Of a stretch of DNA of 64,000 bases, positions 45,448-59,513 are shown one piece after another. Below the pieces are notes generated by a model. That model saw nothing but the letters and a program-made list of their open reading frames with translations. It did not search any database and was not told the origin of the DNA. This stretch comes from Galbula dea (Eukaryota > Chordata > Aves > Piciformes > Galbulidae). A program made the position numbers and the translations under genes. The stretch spans positions 773-64,772 of the forward strand of contig VWZX01010413.1 in NCBI GenBank assembly GCA_013399015.1, given 5' to 3'. Position 1 is the first letter of the stretch. Each line of letters begins with the position of its first letter.

Positions 45448-48400
45448 CACCACCCAAAAAGCCCCACAGGATCAAAGAGGTCACAAAAGGTGCCACAGTG
45501 AACAGTTTCCTGATTAGAATAAAGCAGTTGGTTTTGAAGGACTGCAGTGGTTTAAAAAGAAACGAGTGTTGTAGGAAAAACTGGTTTAAATGCTATGAAA
45601 ATAGTAGCCTTAAAATGTGAGGAAATGCGCTCAAAAAAAATGACAGAATTTTAAAAAATAAATAGCAATAGTTAAAAATGTAGATCTGTTCTTAAAACAT
45701 GCAGACAATTCCTACTCTTTGAGGCGACATTATACTAGGAATCTTCCCTCATGTGGCTGCAGGAAGTACAAAATCGTAAGCATGCATTAGGTTTCCTGGT
45801 TTTCCACAAATGTACGTGTCGTATGAGCTTATAGCTGCTTTTTCTGCTACACTGAGATGTCTATTTAATTCAAATAAACTATTTTTATTACCATTTCTTA
45901 AGATTTCTTTCCATAAACTCCACTGTACTTACTGAGCTGTTGAAAAGGATGCCCAAATGTATAACCTCAACTTCTTCAGAAATTCAGTATGTTTTTTTCT
46001 TTCTAAAATAACCACATACATGGTTATTGATAGAACCACATTAATCCAATTGCGTATAAAAGTTACCCAATTCCTTCTCTAAAACTGGCTGCGTCAACAC
46101 AAACATTGTAACTCTTCAGCCTGTTTAGATTATTTTAGGATCTGGAGGTGGCACCAGAGTGAATTAAGCAGATTGTTTTGTTTAGAACACCACCCTCCCT
46201 CCCTCTTGTTCTGTGAAGTAAAACCTAATTTGAATGGTTCTGTTGCATCCTAATTTTGCACAACAGACATGCCTCTATTTCTGTCTGTACCGCCTGTGCA
46301 GTGATTCAGTTGCAAAAGTTTTTCAACAACAGAGTTATTATGTAAGTTCTCTGGGTTATAGCTGGGTTTTACCCTTGCCTAAATTGTAAAGAGAATAATG
46401 TATGTGTTAAATTGCTTGTATGGAATTTTAGAATTTCAGAGCCTTTTATGAAAGCATCATAAAAAGACTGTCATCTGTCCTCTGTGGTTTCATTGGTTGA
46501 AGTCAAGTTTTGGTGAAAAAAGCTGTAAATTGTATCCAAAACAGTCTGAAAGTTGTTTCTGGTAATCAGCTTGGATGAATCGTTGTTTCAGTGGCTCCCC
46601 CGGCTGTCTCACTGACAGCCTTTAACTCTCACATGCATACTTGCATCATCATTCAAGAGTGGTTGTCTTGGCTCTTTGGGCCTGCTTCCTCCCAGGTCCA
46701 TGTTATTCCTCTGACTGGTTGACTATTTTCCATAATTATCTGTAACGTTTCACCTTTTAAAGAGAATTATTCAGCTCACTGGTAAATCATTTTGTCTCCC
46801 TTTTCTAGACTAATACCACCAGCTTCCTATAAGGTCCAGAAAATCACTGTATAAAGTATCACCGAAACTCAAATGATTTCTCATGCAACAATTATGAAAT
46901 ACGTTAATTTTATTCTTTGATGGGGAGTATCCAATACAAGGTGCACATTGATGCTGTAGAAGTTAAAACGTTTAAAAATATATCTGCAGGTAACTGCATA
47001 TTTTGGCTCTTTATATCCAAGGTATCAAACAGGACACAAAGGGAGGTGTGTATATCTTACCACACGTTTTTCATGTTTGATGGTGAGTAGAACCTACCGT
47101 GTTATGTCTGGATGTATTTTTACACAGCTTTTCCTTGCTGTCTTCTAAAGGTACTCAATTCATCTCTGCAATTATTTTTTTTCCAGAAATGATCACCGAT
47201 TAGGAAAAGGAAAAAACTCCATCTTGTTTAACAGGATCTAGAGCATGTCTTATGGCTTGTTTTACTTCAAAATCTTGGTCCTCCTTTTCCCGTCCATCCA
47301 TGCCGAAGTATCAGAACTGTACCCCTACAATGTTTAGTCATTGGCTCTGAAGCTGTAATGCTTACGAGTACTTACTTACAAGTATTAAATCAATACTCGG
47401 CCAAAATTCTAATTCCTGCTTTTAACAGTACTAGTGGACTCAATTTGTGAGTCCAAGCTATATAAACTGACTCCAAAATTAAGAAATACAAGGACTCTTG
47501 GTTCTGCCACACAAGTTTTCGCTGACACTGAATGGGCCTTGCTTTCTTCCGGCTTCTGAGGCTTACTTTATGTCATTCCTATAAGCACCTATTTTTTAAA
47601 ATAATGTTTGCTACATGATTTGTCTCTAAAAGCAAATGTTTTATTTATAATGGAATAATACTTTTCTGTGTGAAGGGCACAGGCCCTTTAAACATAAAAC
47701 ACATTAGTGAATCAGTAGTACGTAGAACACTTTATTCTGAAGTTAAAAATAAATATTTTTAGTTTTAAACTATTAAACACGTGCTATGGTAGAATACAGC
47801 ACTCCCAAATTGTAAACACAGGTGGTTGTATTTTTAACTGATGTTATTTGGTGCTTTATTTAACCTCTTTTTGTTTCACACCAGAAAGACAGAAATGAAA
47901 AATTCTGTTACATTTTTACATGATAACAGACTATCATAAAACAAAAAGTAGGTTGCCATTGCTTTTCCATATGATACTCACTGTGTCTGGAATATTTCTG
48001 CCACCACCTTTTTCAGCATCTGTCTGTTGGCCAATCAGAAAAAAGCAGAAGGCCTGAAGTGTCTCCAACTCCATGGAAACTCTTTCCGAAAATACCCCCA
48101 AGCTAAGTGTCTCCCTAATAGAAGCTAGTGACTGACAAATCTCTCAGCAGTTCATTCTAAATAGCCAGCTGTGCTCTAACTGGTTTGGGTTTTTTTAGAT
48201 TTAATCCTGCCGAGGTTAATAGTGGAAGTAATCAGCTGTTCAGTGTTCCTTCTTCAGAATTCATTCCTTCTTCCAGAAATATGGATGTCATATTCTTGCA
48301 CATTTGTCTTTGTTCGACGCTGTGACTTTGGCAGCGATACACAGCTGTCTACCCTTATCTTGCACCAGTCGTGTTTTTAGGTGGCAGGCTGAGCCTTCCT

Positions 48401-49787
48401 ACAGACGGTGGGAAGACGTTGGGCATAATCAAAAGACAGCTTACAATAGCTGTTAAAAAGGCAAAGCCGTGTAAAGCTGTATTATGATAAAAGCAAAAGA
48501 AGTAAATTTTTTTTAAAAAAAAAACCCTGCCTTTTTTCTTGTAAAGAAAGAAGCTTTAATCTGGTATTGAACTTCAGTGCTGTCTGTGCTTGCTCAGATC
48601 AAACACACTTCATGTGCTAAGAAGGAATCTGAATACATGACTAACTGTGAATATAAACACGTAAAATATTCTTTATAGGCTTGCACCTAAATCAACCTGA
48701 TGGCAGCCGTTTTCCTAATGAAGAGTAAAGCCTAACTGAGCTGCGCTCACAAAGACTTAGTACATAAAAAGATGCTATAAAACATTTTTCTCACTGCCCA
48801 GCTACGAGAGTTTCCTGACACGCCTGGATGACTCACCCCGATTCTTGACCAACCTTTTCTGGTGGGCAGGGGCCAGAGACCCTCGTGCTCCTGGGCTGTT
48901 GAAATAGGCCGAATGGACGGTGCTGCTCCCCCAGCTGCCCCTGCCTCTCCCACAGGGAAGCAGGCCGGCCAGGTCTTGCATGAGATGTGAAAATTCAGAA
49001 GGTAAATTTCTTTTCACAGTATGGTATGTGGTTACAGATTAATAATGATCTACTATAACAAAAAGGTGTACCACTTCTGCTGATATCTTAAAAAATATTA
49101 AGGGTTTTTTTCTAACTTAATAGAATCCAATGATTCTATGATTGTTTTTGAGGTAAAGAAGCAAGCTATTAATTCTAAACTACTCTTAGTAGAAAAAGAA
49201 CCCAATTATTTCATTTATTGTCATAATAATAGTTAACTTTGTTAAAAAAATAAAAATCTGTTAAGACAAAATGTTGTAGAAATAAATTATTTTTTTAATA
49301 TTATCTTTCATATGCTGTGTTTTCTATGAGCTATGGAGGTAGGCCCATTAATAATGAACAGCAGTCACGTCCTAAAATTCCAGGATAGTATTTTGAAACA
49401 ACCTAAAATATTGTGTTAAATACAAGAAAAATTTCTCATTTAAATGATTAAGTTGTCTGAATTTCTGAGCGGTAAGTGCACAGAACTTTGTGGCACTTCC
49501 AGTCCTAACATTGCTTCTACTGGAATTCCAGATAGCAGCAGTCTGCTGAAACATGAGTTCAGTTACCAAATATAGATGAGTGGGGTAAGAATTACACAGT
49601 CACAGAGAACAGATGTAACGTACAGCCCACAGTCTTCTTGATGGTTGCTGAGGACCAAGCAATCTTTAGTGAGTAGCTGGAGGAACTTTAAGCCTACTTA
49701 GATAAAGAAGAAACAAAACAACTTTACCCGCTATTAATTACACTTGAGAGTCTTCATATTGGCCTGTTCATTGTAAGGTCTGTTTTA

Positions 49788-49813
49788 TATATATATATAT
49801 ATTTTTTTTTTTC
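49788..49813. repeat. TA microsatellite joined to a T run
   Basis: A TATA dinucleotide run continuing into about 12 T. Simple sequence with no gene association. Confidence 0.8.
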
Positions 49814-52543
49814 CCTAAATTTAATTACTGTACTTTAGGCAGTAAATTTCACAGGATTTATTTTTTACTTTTTCAGAGGAAAAAAAGTGCCTTTTTTGTT
49901 TTAAAAAAAAAAAAACATTTCTTCATAGTGTTCCTTTGAAAAGATTAGCTACGGGTCATACTTTTTTAAGTAGCAATTTTTCATTGGGCAGGTTTGGCAA
50001 ATTCAGCATGCTTATACTTTTCTTGAAATAAGTGCTTTGATTTTCTATGGCTTTCCATATTTCGGTACCTTAATTTGATTAATTATTTAAGTGTTTTCTG
50101 AGATTATTGTAATCTAGTACATTTTGAATTTAATAGTTACCATTTTATTCCTTAGAGCAGCTATATTATTTTCTGAATAAATATCTAAGCAGCGTGACAT
50201 TAAAATACGTAGCAAACAGGACTCCATAAATAGTTTCTACATAATAATGTTGGAAGTACAGCTGAACACTGATGGGCATGCAACATTGTATTTTATGTTT
50301 GATTTGTGTCTTTAAATGATATACTCTATGTCTTTGCAGGTTACCTAATGAGTAATGTTGGTGAAAATTGTTATAAATACATTGTAGTCTGACTTGGAGA
50401 AGCTAGAAATAGCATTTGGAATTTCTAATTATGATCTTATATGCTACTTGATAGGGTTAGCAATAGTTCACCTCCAGTTCGCTGTGGTTACGATGTGCTC
50501 TAAAAGATCATGGGTTTCTGTATTACAGTGTGGCTGGAAAAAAGTCTTTATACTGGAAGTTTCCATTCAGCTGTCTAAAGCTAGACATATAAATCCATTT
50601 TTAGTCATCAGACTTTTCTCATCAAGAAGGCTTATCAGCATTAGAAATTGTCAATAACCAGCACATCTAAACTCTCTGCCTCTATCTACATATCCAGCTG
50701 CAGATTGATTTACCTAAATTTAGACACTGGGCTTTGAAAATTGTGAAGTATGTAGCCATTATAGTTTTCCAATTATAAAACTGAGATATGCTAATTCATA
50801 ATACATTAATTTTAATCATTGTGTCGGGTGTCTAGTAGTAGGTGAAATTGTCCTCTGACCCACAAACCCACTGAAAGACCAGAGCAGCTTGGTGCTGGAA
50901 GTCAGAGAAGTTTATCTGAGTATGTAATGTACCCCTTTGAGATGCGAGTCAGCTAGGAACTTGTACGAAGCAGATTTAAATGAAGATGTAATTTGAAGCA
51001 CAGATATTTAAATTTATCTAAATAGTAAACTAGCACTTTTATTGGAATAAAAAGCTTTAATAAATAATTAAGATTAAGAAGACAGAAACTCCAGGCTTAA
51101 CCCTTGGTTCCCTGGCATTCATCCAGTTAATGTCTTAACAGCTGAGCCTCTAGACCAACTGTTTCCTTGGCTTCTCAGATTCATTCTTTAAAGCTGCCAC
51201 GTGGTAGTCGGTTATACTGTATATACTTTTTTAGGTTTGGTTGACAAGAGATTAGCATGGTTGCTAAAGTTGTTGCCCTGTAAACAGAGATAAAAGGAAA
51301 GAAGGGTGTAATCCCAGCAAAGAATAAGCCTGTCACTGAATTCCATAATAAAAAAAAAAAATCAAATCCTTAAATGCTTTTGTTTCCTTGTACTCCTCTT
51401 TTATGTGTTGTGTTGTAATCTGTTGGCAAGACAAGCAGGCATATCAAGAGATGCATAAGCGAGGCCGAGAACTTCAACAATCTATCGGTCAGTTATGACT
51501 GCGTACTGGGTAAGCCCTGGTGAAGTGACGAAAGGTAACTGGAGCTTGCACAAGATACATCAGAGTGCACCTCGTGACTGTCAAGCCACCTATCAGTGGC
51601 TGTCTGTCAGTGGAGAAATACTTTGGGGCTACTAAGAGAAAATACGATATTTTTAAAAATCTTATGCAGAATTAAGCTTATAGAAATTATCATTAAAAAG
51701 AGAATTTACAAGGGTAATTAAAACCATGGATGTTCAATTTGATTAAGTGCTTCACAGGAGCTGCAATTACTTTTAAGATTAGACCACCCAGAATCTAGTG
51801 ACCAGCAGGACAAATAAATTTCAGTAAGGAGAGTTCCAGGCAGATGCTCCTCTTGTGAAAAGAGTGGTTTCCCTGATGTCTTGTTTCTTACCGGCTTTAC
51901 AGAGGTGGAGAATGCTCACTCTCATTCTAAAATCATGTGGGAAAATGGAAGATGTATGGATGTTTCTGTATATTGTGAAACTGGGACAGAATATATGTTA
52001 TACACTTACAGGGTGCAAGATTATACATAGGTTGTGAACTCTAATTCTTTATTGTGTTTCTTTTAGCATGTGGCAGTTTGATATTTCACTTATCAGTGTT
52101 GAGGAATTGAATTGTGTTTGAAGTTAATGAGTTTTAAAAGTTAATTAAAAAAGTTGTTAAATGTTAATAATTAATAATATATTCCCCAAATCATCCTAAG
52201 CCTAAAACCAGAAAAAAAAAATGAGTGGTAATAGCATTGATGTGAAATAACAAATCACACAGATTGGCCCAGTGGAACTGAGCTGCGAAGACAAAAGATT
52301 TCTTCGTAGTTCTGAAGAAAGACACGTGAGAAAAATGACTCCTAAGTGCTCTCATTTCCAGCTGTAGAATTTGCAGCCTTGGCCCATTCTAATAGAAACC
52401 AAGGTTTACAGTAAGTGTTTCATGCACCGTTGGGTTCTGCTCTTCTCCCAGTTTCATGTCTAACTTATGGGAGCCATGATATAACAGGGAGGTTTTTTAC
52501 TGAGAAGTTTTTTAATTAAGGAACTGTATTTGTGTCTTCCAGA

Positions 52544-53589
52544 ATGCAAGACAGAAGCTGTGGCCAGGCATTGCCTCTTTCTTTAAAGCTGAAGGAGGCT
52601 TACTGTGCAGAGAAAGGCACCAATAAGGGATGTCCTGAAATTAAATCAGAAGCTTCATCCTACCGTGACATTTTCTATGATTCCTTATCAGACATACAGA
52701 ATGGGGAATTTTCAAATGAACTTTCTGCCTTCCTTACCCAGGAGGAGATATGTAAGAGCATTGACATAGCTCGGGAAGCCATTGCCAGTTCCATGAAAGA
52801 GGATCAGAATGAAGCACCCGACTTTAATCATTATTTCGACACCTCTCTTTCTAGCACTTCAGAAAATCATTCTTTCAGTGATACCAAAATGCACAAGAAA
52901 GATGCTCTACAGAGGCCTCACGCAAGCAGTCTGGCTTCATCTGCTGCAAGTCATGTTCTCCCAAAGAATCGGAAAGAGCAATTCACCTCACCTCAAACAG
53001 CAGATAGTTCTGTCGTGGTTTCCAAGAGACAGGGAAGCACCTCACCTTTGCTAACTGCTAGTCCCAGCCTCATTAGAAGTCTGAAGCATTCAGAGAAAGA
53101 TGGTCCAGGTGTGCCTAAGACAAGCCCAAAGTCTGAATCAGCATCCCAGGGAGAAGTTCCTTTCAGGAGCAAGCTGTGTGACAAAGCTGCCATCCTCATA
53201 GAGGAATTGTCCTCTATATTTAGACAGGCAGCTAGGACAAGAGGCCGGAGTCCTGATGGGGACTCTTCTTCTCCAGACAGTGGATACCTGTCTCCCAAAA
53301 AGAAACAACCAGCAATAAGTACCTCAGCAAGCCAGGAGTTTGACAAGCCACACCAAGAAACTGAGCCTGAGGCAAAACTACCTGGAGTCCGTCTGAATGC
53401 AGAACACTTTTCCGAAAGGGAGAGCATCACTCAGAGTGAAATGGTCTTTTGCCACCCCTTCATTAACAAGGAGAAGGATCAATCTTCACCACCTCAATTC
53501 ACCCAGAAGCTCCGGAGCCAGGAAGTTGCTGAAGGAAACAGGGTATTGCTGGAGTGCAGAGTAGTTGGCAACCCAGTCCCTGATGTCAG
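52544..53589 (+). CDS. PALLD: Palladin, first coding exon
   Basis: Palladin is an actin-associated scaffold of stress fibres, focal adhesions and Z-discs. This exon encodes the N-terminal 348 residues plus two bases, up to the start of the first Ig domain. Conserved palladin segments in order: FYDSLSD (about 44), ELSAFLTQEEICKSIDIARE (about 60-80), SPLLTASPSLIRSLK, LCDKAAILIEELSSIF (about 211-226), SSPDSGYLSPKK (about 241-253), then FTQKLRSQEVAEGNRVLLEC opening the Ig domain. The acceptor is tgtcttccag and the first ATG is two bases into the exon. Frame upstream would need a GTG, so ATG at 52544 is chosen. Donor gtaagt at 53590. The N terminus before FYDSLSD is about 34 residues longer than human palladin as I recall it. 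The remaining exons are beyond the window. Confidence 0.95.
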
Positions 53590-55255
53590 GTAAGTGAATG
53601 CTTTTTAACTGATATCATCACTGGATATCATCATCTTCTGATTGTGGAAGATACCTAAGGATAGGTATCGCAGTGAACCTGCTAAGAGGTAGTCATATAA
53701 GAACAATGGAGTATGCAGTGTTAGTAAGCATATGGAAAAACAGATTCTGACCTCTCTAGTTCTGTAGAGTGCTTCATTTTTTTCTGCTTGGGAAATGAAG
53801 TTCTAATTGATTCAATAGCCACACTGCAAAATTAGAAACAGAATTGGCTCTAGCAGCATTCTTTGTGACTGCTACCTCATTAATCTAGGTGAAAGAATTC
53901 ACGATTATCCCCTGAAGAGCATGGATCAGGCAGTTGATACAGCTCTTACTGTCAGTTAAACGGAATGTCTCCTGGCCCCATACCAATAGGATTTGGGATC
54001 TGTCCTATGAGATAACAAAAAATTTTTGAAATCTAGCCAAATATCCTCTTGTGTAAGACATTTCCAGAAGGCATTAAGATTTCATTTCTAACTTCTTTTA
54101 ATAGTTTATAGTGAAATTTATGTGCATTTGTTTTTTGTTTGATGACAAGACATAAAAGTAACAGCTGTGTAATTTTGTTTGTTGTAGTTGGTTTTTTTTA
54201 TGAATAACTCATAATGCTTTCCCCTGTTTTCCTTTCCTTCTAAAGCTAATAGAAATTGGGGTGAACCAGCACTGCACAGACAGCATTTGCCACTTCACTT
54301 AATGCTAATATCATTGCTTAACGCACTGACGTAGATTATACCTCTTGTTTATATAGTTCCTCATAACCTAGTTTGGTTTAAAGTCAACCAAGGATATTTG
54401 ATATTCTCAAAGGAAAATTCTGTCCAAAAAGTCCAGGATAGAATTTGTAGTTCCCCCTTCAGAACTTTCTGCAAGGTTTTTTGGTTACATCTGAAGACTA
54501 CATAATTCTTTTAAACTTCTTCACATTTCCTTAAAGAAACATAGCAATCACTTTCCTGTGACACTTGTTGTGCTTTAAATTTCTTCACGTCTTTTGCTAT
54601 GAAGTCAACAAGATTGAGCTTTGAAAAGTCATGTCCTTACATATGCGTTCCAAGGTGAAAAGTTACTTTGTAGAAAATATCTCCAGAGTCTTGTTTGTAA
54701 CAGTTGAGACAACAGCATTGCCTTTATCCTTACCTGAGTCTTTAGTGAAAATGTATCCCAGACAAACTGAATATTGCCACTCTGAGATTTTTACAAGGTC
54801 AAAAGATCATTTATAGAAAGATCAAGTGTGTTCGGTTTTGTTCTTGTAAACAAAGTGGAAAAAGTTATACCTCCATACTTTGAGTTTATGTACTCAAACT
54901 TAGATTGTCCTATAAACTGAAGCCAGCTGATCTTCTTAATCAAGACAAGCTGTGAATCAAGGAATTACAACATTAGCTTTGCCAACAGGAAGCTCACCCC
55001 AAAAATATTTGTAATACCTACATTGTAATGCTCATCTAGCAATATGACTGCCATATCATGTCATTAATAGTTGTTTAGTTGTTTGGGTTTTGTTTGTTTG
55101 GGGTTTTTTTTAGTATTTGCTGGGGAAAAAAAGGACATGAATCGCAGTTATGGATGCAAAAGTTGTTCATTTTCTGTCAGACTTCCATTGCAGCCTTCCA
55201 GTGGTACTGGTGTGGACACTAGGGCAACACCAGCTATTAACTGATAGTGATATTT

Positions 55256-55270
55256 CTGTTGTTGTTGTTG
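55256..55270. repeat. GTT microsatellite
   Basis: Five GTT triplets in the PALLD intron. Confidence 0.8.
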
Positions 55271-56989
55271 ATTTAGGTAATATGACAGCTGTTGTGTTAC
55301 TGATACTCTTGATTTGTAAAACAGAGTAGTAGCAACAGACAGATGGACCATCCATAAGACAGAAAATGGCTATTAATTAATACTAGAGACATTTTCACTT
55401 AGTTTTACTCATCTGCAGGTTAGATATTTAATCTGACTAAGCCACCCCAGACTCCATCTGTCACTAGAGAGAAGCACATCTACCGAGAGTCATCTCTTTT
55501 GGTACATTGACAAGAACTTAGGGCAAATACTTCAGACTAAGTGCTTCATTATTAGCTTACCATAACAGATGATGTGAATTCCACCCGTTTCTCCATCTTT
55601 GTGCCAATGGATGGCACGGGCAGAAAGAGTTGCTCGGCCAACTCATATCCACAGGTAATGCAACTAGAAGAAGAAAAAAAAAAAAACACAACTGTTTTTC
55701 TTACAGGTAAAAATACACCATGACACGTATTGCCTCAAAGGAACTTAGTTTTCCTAGTATTTGAATTCCGAAAGCATCCATACTTTCATAACTTGAACAG
55801 CAAAGCAAGAGACACAAAGGTTTTTTTTATAAATCATTAACAAGATGATGTACTGAGAATCAGTCTGTAGACTGTCCTGTTTTACTGGAATGAAACTGTT
55901 TATGGCGGCTCGAATACTTTCACCACCATCAGTCTGTTATGCTTTAACAGATACTTCAGTCCTACGGAGTTACAAAATGTATTTTGTGGGGTGAAAAATG
56001 ACCTTAGAATAGGTAGCGCGTAGGCACGGAGGATTTCTGAAAACAAAATTATCGAACACCCCCTACGTAGACCTCAAGTTCAACAAATATTTGCTTTTGT
56101 AACACAGCAAAAAACCCCTACTGGTACCATCAGACTCACATACTCTATTTCCTGCCATTGGTACAAGTACAGTTCTGTTTAGAACCATTTTGAAACTGTT
56201 TATTTCTTTTATGAAATACAGAGACGGTTTAAATGAGTCTGACAGCAGCAATGAGGTTGCAGTGCTTTAATAGCAAAGATGCACTGCTGTCATTCTTCAT
56301 TTTCTTGTTACTCTTATTTTATCTGGCAGAAGAAAAGTCTTCGCTTCAGTGACACGGCTTCAGAACTGTACATAAATATGACCAAAACTAGGAAGTTGTC
56401 TATAAACAATCTAGAAAAAAGCTTTATGTTCTTTATATTTTAATGTAAATTCTGCTTTTCTGAGTCTTAACTCTTGCAGAATTACTGCTGATATAACAGC
56501 AGATGATTTTAAAATCAAGTGTACTTTTAAGTAACCTGATTGGTATCCTTTAATTTGTAATTTTTGCTTTGTTTCCCTTTTTGAAACCCATAATTGTGCT
56601 ATGTTAATAGTCTGCAGATATGACCATTTCTGAATTACAGCAAATATGCTTCATGTCAACTTCTTAGCCTTTTCAAACGTCCCTGACAGTCGATTTAATA
56701 TGCTTCCGTGTTTCGCCTCTGAACTGGTTTTATTTAATAATTATTAATTCTTCTTCATTTGGCAACAACACACAAGTTTCTAAATGTACTTAAAGAGAGC
56801 ATTTTACTAACTAACAAAAAATTACTTTTCCAAATTTCCCACTAAAAATGCACTTCCCTTTTTGTCTGCATTTCATTGTGGATCTTCACAATGAGCGGAA
56901 ATGCATGGCACCTGTACCTCAAAACCTATTCATTTTGGAAGTCAATACGTCTCTACGCTGTGAGCATTCTGTAATGACTCTGCTTTGGC

Positions 56990-57125
56990 TGCAGAGGTCG
57001 CTCTCACACAGCGCGGGCAGGGCTCTCGCAGGCTGGATTTCCTCCGGGGGCCGAGCCGCACGAGGGGGAAGCGTAGAGCCGTTTAGCTAAAGGGCTGTTA
57101 AACGCTGTCACGGAGCCCGCAGAAC
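56990..57125. promoter_or_regulatory. CpG-rich patch in the PALLD intron
   Basis: An isolated GC-rich, CpG-containing stretch (cgcgggcaggg, ggggccgagccgcacgaggg) in AT-rich intron. PALLD is known to use internal promoters for shorter isoforms, so an alternative promoter or enhancer is possible. No TATA box or clear exon border was found. Confidence 0.35.
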
Positions 57126-59513
57126 AAAAGCCAAGACTCATTCAGGGGTTAAGAGACTGATCTAACCGTGCGAGGACATGGCAAATACGTGCTGTTTGGG
57201 TGAGACTCCAAAGTCCTGTCTCTGAATCTTGGGGAAAGGAGGGGGTCGTTCTTGCCAAAGAGAAGAAAGCATGCGGAAAAATTTCTTGTGGATTCTAGAC
57301 TGTAACTACTAGGAACTTCTAAACACCTGCATAATATCACCTAGGCATGGCACTTCACTAGAACCAGGCTTCGGTTCTGATTTTTCCCAGAAAAATGTTT
57401 TAATAACAAAGTTACAGCAAAAATTAGAACTCTGTGTAGTAAGTGTGATAAAAATTAGAGAGCAATGGGATTTTCAGTTTTTGTGTCAGCTGGGAAGCAA
57501 CTAACCAGAAACCATATTTCCTAAAGTCACAATGAAATAACAGTAGTTTAACGGTGATAAGAAAAGCTCTGACTAAATTGTTATTTTGCACCCAGGAAGC
57601 TGTCCAATCTAGTCCAGCTGATACATAGGCAGCATCCCGCACTGCTGGCCATGACTTCATCTGGGCGAGCTACCTGACCTTTTAGCGTGTTACTGTCATT
57701 CTATACATCACATTTTATTCTAGATCCTAATAATCTTTACAACTGCATTTCTTCCCTTTTCATTGTGTTTTATGAGCTAAACTTTTCAAAGCTCTCAATC
57801 AATCCAAAGCTGAGCTAGAATCCTGCCTTTGCATGCCACGCTTCTTATAAGGCTTTTAACAAGGTTGCAGAATCTCATTATAAGCAGAGAAACCGTCAAG
57901 TGTAGTTTAAGGACAAGGTGTATATTTGAAGGTTATGTGATGAAGAAGGCTTCTATAAATTTTAGGTTCCTTATAGATTCATCTAAAATGCAGAAACTGT
58001 AAGTTTGAGTGACAAAACTTGACAAAAGTAGCTCTGTCCTACAAGAGTGAAATAAGGGAAACTTTAACAGAAGAACCTATAACGAGAATCTTAGGGGTGA
58101 ACCCCAAAAGAAAACATTCAGTTATATTTCAAGAACCCCTACATTTCCTCAAAATTCAATGCTTAACTTACTAATTCGACTACAAGAAAATCATATGTCT
58201 AACAATTACTATTTTGTCACCGTTCAGAACAATTTTAACATTGCTGAAATACCCTGATTCCAACCTAAGACCTAGCAAAGCATTGGGTAGCTTGAGAAGT
58301 TCTAGGATATCTATCTTTTATAGAAGGTCTAAAGCATATAAAATATAAGTTGAAGTAGAAATTTGCTATAATTCTCTCAAAACCATAGTATTAGTCAGAA
58401 AGTCTCCTTCGAAGTGCATCAGCACTGCTGTACTTAAAATAGTATTGAGCTAGCTAAAGCAAATCGCTGTTGGGTGTGACTTAGAACTCTTCAGCACTTA
58501 CCTCACTACCTGAATATTTAATTGCTTCTGACGTCTGCCCTGAACTGCTAGCTGGGTTTAAAGTATTTACAGATATTCACTCAGATTCTGTAGAACAACA
58601 GGTATTGAAAAATTATATAAAAGATTCCTTCTTGAACAGCAAATTGACAAAAAAACCCCAAAGAAAACAAAGACAACAACAAAAAAAGCATTTTCCACAT
58701 ACTACATGGCAGCAACAGGGCTTCTTTCCTCTAAGGAATTTGTCTGTTTTATAGCCTTTAAAAGCTTTGAAGTCTAAAAACATGCAATAAACTGTGTCTT
58801 CACCATGGTCTTCCTATCAGACACAGCTGCAAAGAACATTGGATTACAGGTTAAGACACAAATTTACACAGCTGGAAGGAAATCCAGGTATAAAGGATGT
58901 AGTGACTACCTAGACAGCAGCTGGTAGATTTTTAAGTCTTGGGAATGTAAAGGATGTCACAGACGTATTTTCTGCTTTTTTACTAGGCTTGATTTCAGGT
59001 AGAAAAACCGTGGTTTGGAGGAAGCATTCAGTTTGGTTTTTTAAAGTCTCTTATTGTGTGAGTTTTGTACTTGAAATGAACTACCGGTGCCGTGGCGGGA
59101 GATGTAGATGTTCTGCTAGTTCTAAAATGGCAAGGCTTTAATACTACATTTTTTTTAATCAGGTTTGAATAAATATTTATGTATGTGTGTAAATGGAACA
59201 TATTTGACAATCTTAGATATCCTTAGTCTAAAAAAAAAAAAATCTGTTTCTTGTGTGTGTTCCTTTCTTTTTTTGTATAACCTTGTTAATGGTCAACTTC
59301 AGAACTGTTGCTCTTCCATTTGTAAAATCTGAACTATTGAGCCTAGAGTTTAGAACCGGATGGTTTAGGTCCTGCTTTTCTTATATTTTCATGAGCTTAA
59401 ATACTTGTTATTCAAGGTGGAAACTTTAGTGAAGCTATTTTATGATTAATTTTTTTAAAAATATTTGTTAATCTCAGTCTTATTTGCCAAACTGGGGGAC
59501 ATTTTCACCTTGC

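Larger units (their letters stand above)
42911..52542. other. Intergenic or PALLD 5' non-coding region, no coding exon supported
   Basis: AT-rich sequence. It holds a C16-A16 junction at 45416-45447, a GC-richer patch at about 48830-48990, a TA-dinucleotide and T run at 49788-49813, and CCAAT-bearing sequence near 48030. The first coding exon of PALLD begins with an acceptor at 52542, so at least one untranslated PALLD exon should lie upstream, here or further left. I could not identify it. Confidence 0.5.

Noticed and set aside
49122..49145. CR1-tail-like atgattctatgatt
   Set aside because: Too short, and lacks any upstream CR1 body.
52532..52543. Upstream GTG-initiated extension of the palladin frame
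   Set aside because: It crosses the cttccag acceptor; the ATG at 52544 inside the exon is the sensible first codon.
52993..53430. 145-codon minus-strand open frame
   Set aside because: Antisense shadow of the palladin exon.
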